Origin: CAYNYI01 sp964401455
GTDB taxonomy: Bacteria; Fibrobacterota; OXYB2-FULL-49-7; CAYNYI01
DNA: 21,855 nt
NCBI GenBank assembly: GCA_964401455.1
Contig: CAYNYI010000048.1
Coordinates: 1 to 21,855 of the forward strand
Direction of reading: 5' to 3'
In this document: positions 1 through 6,085 of the stretch, one piece after another
Layout: every line of letters starts with the position of its first letter
How positions within the stretch are numbered: position 1 is the first letter of the stretch
The notes under the pieces: model-generated
Database searches by the model: none
What the model was told of the DNA's origin: nothing
What the model saw: the letters and a program-made list of their open reading frames with translations, nothing else
Program-made: the position numbers and the translations under genes

Positions 1-1
1 G

Positions 2-1108
2 TTCGGGAACCATCCCGCCGCAGTATGCAGCGCTCCCGGCAGAGTTGAGATCCTCGGAAACCATACTGATTACAACGAGGGCTTTACACTTTCAGCCGCC
101 ATTGAACACGATGTAACTGCGGCTATCTCACCTTCTGAGGATTCCGTCTTCAGGCTGGGCTCCATGCAGTATGGTTCTTCAGTCGTTACAATTAGTCCGC
201 AAAAGCTTGATACCGCGGACAGCTGGACAAAATATATAACGGGAGTTTACCGTCTGTTTGAAAAAGACGGGCTTCCGGTCAGACCGTTTAACTGCCTAAT
301 AGACAGCAATGTTCCCTCGGGAGCGGGGCTTTCTTCATCCGCAGCCCTTGAAACCGCGGCGGCAGCGGCATTGAAGAAACTGTTTGCAGTTTCTCTGCCT
401 GATTTGGATACGGCAAAACTGTGTCAAAAAGCTGAAAATGAATATGCCGGAGCGGACTGCGGTTTAATGGATCAGCTTTCAAGTATGTTTGGTAAAAAAG
501 ACAACCTTCTGTTGATTGACAACAGAGATAATAGTATTGAATATGTTCCATTCAGTAATGAGAAAGTAAGCATCGCAATTGTAAATCCCGCAGAGGCGCA
601 TAATCTCGCGGATTCCGAATATAATGAAAGAAGACGGGAATGTGCCCTGGCGGCGGAAATTCTCGGTAAAAAAAAACCCGCCATAAAAGCCCTGAGAGAT
701 GTCTCTTTCGAATCTCTTAAAGAATGGCTTCCGGAAGCACTCTTAAAGAGAACAAAACACATTACCGGAGAGAATCAAAGAGTGATTAAAGGAAGAGAAT
801 TTTTACGGGAGAATGATTTATTGTCCTTCGGTAAACTTTTTTATGAATCCCATGAAAGCTCCGTCAAAAATTTTGAAAATTCCAGCCCGGGGCAGAACAG
901 GATAGTGGAAGCCGCGAGAAAGCTTTCTTACGTATCAGGAGCAAGACTCACCGGCGGAGGTTTCGGGGGGGCGGTTGTATGTCTTGTAGAAGCGGGCAAA
1001 GAAGAGGATTTTGAAGAAGTGATGTCCGGGATAAGAATCGGGAACCATGAAAAGAGACCGGATATATATTTCACAAAAACCTCGGACGGCGCCGCGTTCA
1101 GGAATTAG
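2..1108 (+). CDS. galK: Galactokinase, 5' end cut by the window
   Basis: Phosphorylates alpha-D-galactose at C1 with ATP, the first committed step of the Leloir pathway in the cytosol. The reading frame is open from base 2, so the start codon lies outside; I estimate 10-20 residues are missing. The galactokinase signature APGRVEILGNHTDYNEG is at partial residues 11-27. The GHMP ATP-binding loop PSGAGLSSSAALE is at about 105-117, the catalytic-base region GLMDQ has its Asp at about 157, and the C-terminal GHMP motif LTGGGFGG is near 315. The signature has GN where E. coli GalK has GE, so I read it as a variant galactokinase rather than another GHMP kinase. No other gal gene is visible. The gene converges on the radical SAM gene with a single base between the stop codons. 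Confidence 0.93.
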   Translation, partial: FGNHPAAVCSAPGRVEILGNHTDYNEGFTLSAAIEHDVTAAISPSEDSVFRLGSMQYGSSVVTISPQKLDTADSWTKYITGVYRLFEKDGLPVRPFNCLIDSNVPSGAGLSSSAALETAAAAALKKLFAVSLPDLDTAKLCQKAENEYAGADCGLMDQLSSMFGKKDNLLLIDNRDNSIEYVPFSNEKVSIAIVNPAEAHNLADSEYNERRRECALAAEILGKKKPAIKALRDVSFESLKEWLPEALLKRTKHITGENQRVIKGREFLRENDLLSFGKLFYESHESSVKNFENSSPGQNRIVEAARKLSYVSGARLTGGGFGGAVVCLVEAGKEEDFEEVMSGIRIGNHEKRPDIYFTKTSDGAAFRN

Positions 1109-1109
1109 G

Positions 1110-2051
1110 CTATCCGTAAAAGACCTTCCCGCCTGTCTCTTTGCGGTTTAAGGATCCTTCTTTAAGAAGGTCCTCAATATACTTCAAGGCCTCATTCCGG
1201 TGCATGGAGAGCCCAGAACAAATATCCTCTAGCGAACACGGACGGCGGCGGACTAGAGTAAGAATCCCCTCTTTACCCGAATTGAAGACCGCCTCGTCAT
1301 GCACATGGCTGAAATCCGCTATGATTTCCACATTTCCCGGCATCAGAGAAGCGATTTCACGCATTTTTTTCTCTGAAACGGCCTTCGCGGAAGAATCCGC
1401 GGGCGGTCTTGCTATGGTATTGAGCTGCACCTTGTCTGGAGAAATCCGCGACACCATTTCCGCGATGGCGGAGACTTCTTCCGGAGAAGTATTTATTCCG
1501 TCAACAAAAAAACATTCAAGCCATAAGGTACCTTTAAATTCTCCACTGAACATTAAAAGTCCTTCGAAAATATCCCGCGAGCTAATACCGGAAACCGGCC
1601 GGTTTATTTTTTTATATGCCTCTTCCGAAGCCGCGTCCAGAGAAGGAACAACAAGGTCCGCCTTCATAAGAGCTTCCCTTACTTCTTTCAGATATAAAAG
1701 CGAAGAATTGGTGATAACGGCGACTGGAACATCCGTAATCTTTTTGATTTCGCTGATAAGCCTCCCGATGCCTGAGAATAAAGAGGGTTCCCCGCTTCCC
1801 GAAATTGTGATATAGTCGGCCTTGACTCCCGAATCAAGGACCTCAGCAAGTTCATCTACGACCGGCCCGACAGGAACAAAATCTTTCCTCACCGAAGTTT
1901 TTTCTTCCGTAGGACCAAGCTGGCAGTATATACAGTCGAAAGTACAGGTTTTAAAGGGAACGGTGTCTACCCCAAGTGAGTACCCGAGCCTGCGGGAAGG
2001 AACCGGTCCGAATATATATTTCCTTTTCGGTGTATCGTCAATCGAACTCAT
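1110..2051 (-). CDS. Radical SAM protein (COG0731 type) with C-terminal winged helix
   Basis: A radical SAM Fe-S oxidoreductase of unknown substrate. The N-terminal FGPVPSRRLGYSLGVD block and the cluster motif C36-x3-C40-x2-C43 (CTFDCIYC) are typical of the COG0731 group. A GSGEPSLF-like SAM-binding strand follows at about residues 85-95. The last ~55 residues (LVRRRPCSLEDICSGL to the end) look like a small winged-helix domain. I chose the ATG at 2051 over the TTG at 2057 because an AGGAG lies 9 bases before the ATG but only 3 before the TTG. The start overlaps the end of the upstream CNNM/CBS gene by 14 bases, so it is the last gene of the STAS-CNNM-radical SAM set and probably translationally coupled. 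Function cannot be assigned further. Confidence 0.85.
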   Translation of the reverse strand: MSSIDDTPKRKYIFGPVPSRRLGYSLGVDTVPFKTCTFDCIYCQLGPTEEKTSVRKDFVPVGPVVDELAEVLDSGVKADYITISGSGEPSLFSGIGRLISEIKKITDVPVAVITNSSLLYLKEVREALMKADLVVPSLDAASEEAYKKINRPVSGISSRDIFEGLLMFSGEFKGTLWLECFFVDGINTSPEEVSAIAEMVSRISPDKVQLNTIARPPADSSAKAVSEKKMREIASLMPGNVEIIADFSHVHDEAVFNSGKEGILTLVRRRPCSLEDICSGLSMHRNEALKYIEDLLKEGSLNRKETGGKVFYG

Positions 2052-3045
2052 CGTCAATTTCTCCTATTATCTTCTCAACAAGGTTTTCATATGTTATTAT
2101 CCCCTTAAGATTACCCGATGAAGAATAGACAAACCCGAAAAGCCGTGATGAATTCAGAAATATGGTCATGGCGTAATCAAGGTACTGGTCTTCTCTAAGA
2201 ATAACGAAAGGCTCTCTGTATTCTGTCACCCTCGCGCTGTCGAGAGCACTCATCGCTTTTTTATAATCAAAAAGCCCGGACGGCTCTCCCCTTTTATCGA
2301 GTATGGGAAGCCGTGAATAACCGTATTTTGCGATTAGTATTCTGGCTGTTTCCACAGTGTCAGTATCATAAACAGAAATAACGCGGTGCATGGGAATCAT
2401 AATATCCTTAACCATGGAATTATCGAACCTCATGGCTCTTTCAAGCAGTTCCGTATCGTATGAGGTAAAAACTCCCTGCTCGGCGCTCTCCCGGGCAAGT
2501 ATCTCGATATCCATCCGGGAAATCTCTCCGCTTTCCTCCGTAGAAGTCTTAAAAAATTTTCGGAGCGACTTGACGGGCGCATTGAACACTTTAATAAAAG
2601 GAGTAAAAATTATATAAAAAAAATGAAACGGCCCCATAAACGCAAGCATTAGAGTGTATGAATAATAGCGGAAAAGGAGCTTTGGAACGACCTCGGCAAA
2701 AACTGTCATTATCGGGGAAAGAACAAATCCGGTGGCTATAAAAATTGTCTGAGATTCCGTAAACGGCAGATCTACTCTGTCGGAAACCGCCGTAACAAGT
2801 TCACCGAAAATAATAGTAACGGCAACAATGGCTATATTATTACCGATAAGAGTTGTGGTGAGAAATTTTTCTTTATTTCTGTCATATTCATAAAACAAGC
2901 GGCCCTTTTCATCGCCCGTGGAGAAATGGCGCTTCATCTTGATGCGGCTGGCGGAAATGAATCCGGTTTCCATTCCCGAAAAAAAAGCGGAGAGAAAGAT
3001 AAAAAAAACGGTTAATATAAGGAGCAAAAGAAGAGAAAACAGCAT
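2038..3045 (-). CDS. CNNM/DUF21 membrane protein with CBS pair (CorC/HlyC-like), short form
   Basis: An inner-membrane protein of the CNNM family, linked to Mg2+/divalent cation efflux. The CNNM core fills residues 1-160 with several hydrophobic segments. The first carries SAFFSGMETGFIS (19-31), followed by IGNN (67-70) and AEVVPK (117-122), all hallmark positions. A CBS pair follows, from VKDIMIPM (212-219) to about 330. The protein ends right after the second CBS domain at 335 residues, so the C-terminal CorC_HlyC domain of the usual ~430-residue proteins is absent. The GNN motif lacks the later Asn seen in many members, so transport is not certain. It starts 21 bases after the STAS gene and its end overlaps the radical SAM start. 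No strong Shine-Dalgarno is visible, only GGGG about 8 bases upstream. Confidence 0.88.
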   Translation of the reverse strand: MLFSLLLLLILTVFFIFLSAFFSGMETGFISASRIKMKRHFSTGDEKGRLFYEYDRNKEKFLTTTLIGNNIAIVAVTIIFGELVTAVSDRVDLPFTESQTIFIATGFVLSPIMTVFAEVVPKLLFRYYSYTLMLAFMGPFHFFYIIFTPFIKVFNAPVKSLRKFFKTSTEESGEISRMDIEILARESAEQGVFTSYDTELLERAMRFDNSMVKDIMIPMHRVISVYDTDTVETARILIAKYGYSRLPILDKRGEPSGLFDYKKAMSALDSARVTEYREPFVILREDQYLDYAMTIFLNSSRLFGFVYSSSGNLKGIITYENLVEKIIGEIDDEFD

Positions 3046-3066
3046 TCAGCGGCCCCGTAGAAAAAG

Positions 3067-3405
3067 TCAGTCCAGACCCGACAAAAATTCTTCCTCGGTC
3101 TTATAAATTCTGATGATCTTCTCTATTCCGACCACCTTTAGAACATCAAAAACATACTCATTGGGCTCGACTATAACAAGAATTCCGTCTTTTCTGTGAA
3201 TAACATTTCTACAGTACACAAGGACATTCAGCGCCCCGCTGTCCATGTAGGATACCTTTGAAAGATTAAGCACTATACGGTAATTTTCTTCTTCAAGAAG
3301 AGTATTAACAAAAGACTTAAGAGTTATTGAATCTCTTAGACGGTCTATTTTTCCGTCTATATCAATTATTTTACAGCCTTTTTGTTCCCGGACCGCAAGT
3401 TCCAT
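3067..3405 (-). CDS. STAS-domain anti-sigma factor antagonist
   Basis: A single STAS domain of 112 residues, the size of RsbV/SpoIIAA proteins. Such proteins release a sigma factor or other target by binding an RsbW-like kinase, and are switched off by phosphorylation on a conserved Ser. The fold pattern runs from VREQKGCKIIDIDGKID to the C-terminal helix. The phosphorylation region reads VSYMDSGALNVL, with Asp55-Ser56 kept but Gly-Ala-Leu in place of the usual x-Gly-Leu. I start at the ATG at 3405 rather than the in-frame codon 33 residues upstream. The STAS fold begins there, an AAAGG lies about 12 bases before it, and the extra N-terminus has no family resemblance. No switch kinase is encoded nearby; a SpoIIE-type phosphatase lies at 19257-20774. 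Confidence 0.85.
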   Translation of the reverse strand: MELAVREQKGCKIIDIDGKIDRLRDSITLKSFVNTLLEEENYRIVLNLSKVSYMDSGALNVLVYCRNVIHRKDGILVIVEPNEYVFDVLKVVGIEKIIRIYKTEEEFLSGLD

Positions 3406-3517
3406 TCTAAATATAGACCTTTCTGATTTCACAGTGTAAGAACGGTGTCGGCATATGAAAATTAATTCATGTATCGGCCTTAAAGCAAGAGTAAAAGCAC
3501 ACATAATCTCTGAATGC

Positions 3518-3545
3518 TTGACACAACCTGCTTATTTAATTTAAT
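3518..3545 (+). promoter_or_regulatory. Sigma70-like promoter for the gene at 3551
   Basis: TTGACA at 3518-3523 and TTTAAT at 3540-3545 are separated by 16 bases in an AT-rich region between divergent genes. Transcription would start at about 3551-3552, on the ATG itself, which suggests a leaderless message for the following gene. Position and spacing are read directly; activity is inferred. Confidence 0.55.
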
Positions 3546-3550
3546 TTATA

Positions 3551-3883
3551 ATGAGTTTAATCCATTTGATACCGGAGATTTTTTTGATATTCTGGACTTT
3601 TATACTAACTATTTTCGCGTTCATCTCCTACACTATAGATGCAGGCTATCTCCCCTCGAATATTTTCCGTAACATATGGAACATTTGCATAATTCTTTTT
3701 GCCCTTCATATGCTTTACCGGATAAAGAGCAAACAGAGGGAAGGTCTTATGGAAATACTGAACCGGCGGGTTGAGGAGCTCCGCCAGAGATATGACAATC
3801 GCAAAATTAACACTCTGGCAGTACGATTAAATAATCTTGAGGAAAGGGTTTTGGAGCTCGAAGAAAAAGCTGAAAAAAGGTAA
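3551..3883 (+). CDS. Small membrane protein with C-terminal coiled coil, unknown function
   Basis: I do not recognise a family. The 110-residue protein has two hydrophobic segments (about residues 5-27 and 40-56) and then a charged, heptad-like helix rich in Arg, Glu, Leu and Lys (about 58-110). The coil probably lies in the cytosol because of the positive charges just after the second segment. There is no Shine-Dalgarno before the ATG, and the predicted promoter puts the transcription start at the ATG, so leaderless translation is likely. The next Met in frame is in the second membrane segment and would remove the first one. It ends 4 bases before the next small membrane gene, which has a similar plan, and both precede a pilin-like gene. 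Confidence 0.65.
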   Translation: MSLIHLIPEIFLIFWTFILTIFAFISYTIDAGYLPSNIFRNIWNICIILFALHMLYRIKSKQREGLMEILNRRVEELRQRYDNRKINTLAVRLNNLEERVLELEEKAEKR

Positions 3884-3887
3884 AGAA

Positions 3888-4127
3888 ATGAAACTGATGA
3901 TATATACCATACTGTGCATGGGAGTTCTGAAACTCATTCTGGATAATGCTTTCGGACATTCCATAATGCTGTATTCTGTAATTGCCGAGAATGTAATTTT
4001 TATTTTGATTCTGATACTGGTTGTCCGGACATATATGAAACAAAAAGTGGGACGCCGGGAAGAGCTGGAGAAGATGATAAAACAGCTTTCAAATAAACTG
4101 ATGCAGGACAATGCGGAGATGAAATAA
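3888..4127 (+). CDS. Small membrane protein with C-terminal coiled coil, unknown function
   Basis: A 79-residue protein with a hydrophobic N-terminus (about 3-18), a second strongly hydrophobic segment (about 28-44) and a basic/acidic helical tail (45-79). I chose the ATG at 3888 because an AAAGG lies about 8 bases before it. An upstream in-frame Met at 3837 would bury 17 charged residues inside the previous gene. The layout repeats that of the preceding 110-residue protein, so the two may be distant paralogues or partners. A transmembrane helix followed by a short coil also resembles PspB in topology, but I see no diagnostic PspB residues. It is cotranscribed with its neighbours judging by 4-base and 1-base gaps. 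Confidence 0.6.
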   Translation: MKLMIYTILCMGVLKLILDNAFGHSIMLYSVIAENVIFILILILVVRTYMKQKVGRREELEKMIKQLSNKLMQDNAEMK

Positions 4128-4128
4128 G

Positions 4129-4665
4129 TTGCCTGATAAAAAGAACAAAAAACAAAATAACATTGACTCGATATTTACTCTCAGAGAGTTCGTTGTGGTC
4201 TTTCTTTCCGCCACAATAATCATGTACCTGTTCTCTGTCAGAGTGAAAATCGCCCAAAAAAAACAGCGGCTCACATCCATAGAAAATCAGCTTGAGCAGA
4301 TTTATATGATGCAGAGAATATTCCGGAACGAATACGGAAGATACGGGCTGTTAAGCGAAATCGACTTTATCAGAGACTCCGACCTCAGAGGTATAGAATT
4401 CAAAATGGAACTGAGCAGCGATACTCTTCATTACAGAGCGACGATCGCCGAAAGACCGGGCTTTGATGTTTTTAACGACGGCATACCCGGGAACGAATAT
4501 CTTTCTATTGACGACTCTCATACCATAACCAAATATCCTACAGGTTCAGACAGGAAAGATTATGTGCCCCGAATACCCGTAGAGCCTAAGCCTTCAACCG
4601 AACCCGTCGAAAAAGACAGCATTTTCGATTTCTACGAGATTTATTCCGACACACTCAATTTCTGA
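4129..4665 (+). CDS. Type IV pilin/pseudopilin-like protein lacking the prepilin-peptidase glycine
   Basis: The 178-residue protein has a short, very basic leader (MPDKKNKKQNNIDSI) and then FTLREFVVVFL, which matches the pilin N-terminal helix FTLxE. Glu20 occupies the conserved +5 position. The helix continues through QRLTSIENQLEQIYMMQRIF into FRNEYGRYG, similar to the turn after the long helix of GspG/PilE proteins. The residue before Phe16 is Ile15, not the Gly that prepilin peptidase needs. It may therefore stay uncleaved as a signal-anchor protein. The globular part (about 74-178) has no family I recognise and no cysteine pair. The start is a TTG one base after the upstream stop, with GGAG about 12 bases before it. 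The stop shares a base with the next ATG (TGATG). Confidence 0.6.
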   Translation: MPDKKNKKQNNIDSIFTLREFVVVFLSATIIMYLFSVRVKIAQKKQRLTSIENQLEQIYMMQRIFRNEYGRYGLLSEIDFIRDSDLRGIEFKMELSSDTLHYRATIAERPGFDVFNDGIPGNEYLSIDDSHTITKYPTGSDRKDYVPRIPVEPKPSTEPVEKDSIFDFYEIYSDTLNF

Positions 4666-5273
4666 TGATTATAGAGGTACATCCCCAAACTCCTAATCCG
4701 AGAAAAATCGCCGCCGCCGCAGAAATTTTGCGAAACGGAGGACTGGTAAGCTATCCGTGCGATACCACCTATGCAGTCGGCTGCGACCTTTTCAACAAAA
4801 AAGCGGTTGACTTACTTTACAGAGTACTTAAAAAAGACAAAAAGAAACTACTGAGCTGCATAATCTATGACATATCTGAATTAAGTAAGTTCGTAAAGAT
4901 CCCTGATAGCGCGTATAAATCCATGCGCCGGCTTCTACCCGGCCCCTATACTTTTATACTTAAGGGAAACACTATGCTTCCCAAAGCGACGCTCACAAAA
5001 AGAAAGACAGCCGGTATCAGAATGCCCGCTAACAAGGTCTGCGAAGCTCTTCAAAAAGAATTCGGCGGTCCGGTCCTTTCCGGAGCTTTGCGCAATATCG
5101 ATGACTCGATAATAAACACCCCTTATGAAATAGAGGAGAAAGCCGGGCATTGTATAGACATGATCCTTGACGGCGGCCGCTGCCCCGGTGCGCCGTCATC
5201 AATAGTGGATTTTTCATCCGGCAGCCCCGTAATTATAAGAGAAGGTTCGGGCGATATCTCAATTCTAACTTAG
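4665..5273 (+). CDS. YciO/TsaC (Sua5-YrdC) family protein
   Basis: A Sua5/YrdC/YciO-fold protein of 202 residues. TsaC members make threonylcarbamoyl-AMP for t6A37 in ANN-decoding tRNAs. The sequence is closest to the YciO branch as I recall it: VHPQTPNPRKI near the start, YPCDTTYAVGCD (30-41), LPGPYTFILKG (91-101), KRKTAGIRMP (112-121), GGPVLSGALR (134-143) and the end block PVIIREGSGD. The PGPYTFIL and KRxTxGxRxP blocks form the nucleotide pocket in the family. Whether YciO-type proteins support t6A synthesis in the cell is uncertain, so I give no gene symbol. If this is the only family member in the genome it must be the TsaC. The ATG overlaps the upstream stop by one base, and mazG follows after 10 bases. 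Confidence 0.8.
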   Translation: MIIEVHPQTPNPRKIAAAAEILRNGGLVSYPCDTTYAVGCDLFNKKAVDLLYRVLKKDKKKLLSCIIYDISELSKFVKIPDSAYKSMRRLLPGPYTFILKGNTMLPKATLTKRKTAGIRMPANKVCEALQKEFGGPVLSGALRNIDDSIINTPYEIEEKAGHCIDMILDGGRCPGAPSSIVDFSSGSPVIIREGSGDISILT

Positions 5274-5283
5274 AAAGGTCCTG

Positions 5284-6075
5284 ATGAAGGAATTTGACAA
5301 ACTTTATGATATTATCAAGACTCTACGCGGCGAGAACGGTTGCCCCTGGGACCGCGCACAGACCCATAAATCAATTCTTTCCGACCTTATAGAAGAATCG
5401 TATGAATTTATAGAAGCTGTGGACGAGGAGTCACCGGAGAAGATGAAAGAAGAACTCGGAGACCTTCTTATCCATGTTGTTTTCCACTCCCGCATTGCCG
5501 AAGAAAGTTCCGAATTTACTCTGTCAGATGTAATAAAAGGACTTAATGAAAAACTTACGAGAAGACATCCACATGTTTTCGGAAACTCCAAAGCAAATAC
5601 CACCGATCAGGTTAAAGCCGACTGGGAAAAGATCAAGCTTTCCGAAAAAGGCAAGGAAGACCGGAAATCGGTCCTTGACGGGATACCTGTTCCGCTTCCC
5701 GCCCTCGCCAGGTCTCAAAAGCTCCAGAAAAAAGCGGCGCGAACCGGGTTTGACTGGCCGGGGCCGGAACCCGTAATACAAAAAATACGGGAGGAGACGG
5801 AAGAAATCGAGGCAGAAATTGCCGGCGGAGATAAGGAACGCATCATGGATGAAATCGGTGACCTTTTTTTCGCGACTGTTAATCTATGCCGCCATTTTAA
5901 AATAGATTCTGAGGACGCGATGCGCCACGCCAACAGAAAATTTGAACGCAGGTTCAGAAAACTTGAAGAAATCTGCGCCGCAGAGGGCCGGGACATGAAA
6001 TCTATGTCTCTTGAAGAGATGGACCTGATATGGGATGAGGTTAAAAAAAAGGAGAATAAGACCCGGCCTTTATAA
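5284..6075 (+). CDS. mazG: Nucleoside triphosphate pyrophosphohydrolase MazG
   Basis: Hydrolyses NTPs/dNTPs to the monophosphate and pyrophosphate, a house-cleaning and stringency-related role in the cytosol. At 263 residues it has the length of E. coli MazG and both tandem MazG domains. The N-terminal domain shows GCPWDRAQTHKSI (19-31), EESYE (37-41) and EELGD (56-60), the EExxE...ExxD metal site. The linker region has the typical GIPVPLPALARSQKLQKKA. The C-terminal domain repeats the metal pattern (REETEEIEAEI, DEIGDLFF) and ends with the family block ANRKFERRFR. An AAGG lies 6 bases before the ATG. It is the last gene of the + strand set starting at 3551 and converges with the giant TPR gene across 10 bases; I see no hairpin terminator there. 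Confidence 0.95.
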   Translation: MKEFDKLYDIIKTLRGENGCPWDRAQTHKSILSDLIEESYEFIEAVDEESPEKMKEELGDLLIHVVFHSRIAEESSEFTLSDVIKGLNEKLTRRHPHVFGNSKANTTDQVKADWEKIKLSEKGKEDRKSVLDGIPVPLPALARSQKLQKKAARTGFDWPGPEPVIQKIREETEEIEAEIAGGDKERIMDEIGDLFFATVNLCRHFKIDSEDAMRHANRKFERRFRKLEEICAAEGRDMKSMSLEEMDLIWDEVKKKENKTRPL

Positions 6076-6085
6076 TTAAAAAATA

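Noticed and set aside
1151..1174. Near-perfect inverted repeat AGGA-T-CCTTCTT/AAGAAGG-TCCT, possible terminator for galK
   Set aside because: It lies inside the coding end of the radical SAM gene, has almost no loop, and neither strand has a T-run after it.
1141..1815. Long open frame on the + strand opposite the radical SAM gene
   Set aside because: It is serine/arginine-rich with no recognisable family, while the minus-strand frame has clear radical SAM motifs.
3547..3552. TATAAT as the -10 box for the gene at 3551
   Set aside because: It is 23 bases from TTGACA, too far, and overlaps the ATG; TTTAAT at 3540 fits the spacing better.
6076..6085. Shared bidirectional terminator between mazG and the TPR gene
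   Set aside because: The 10-base gap and its flanks form no stable GC-containing hairpin.
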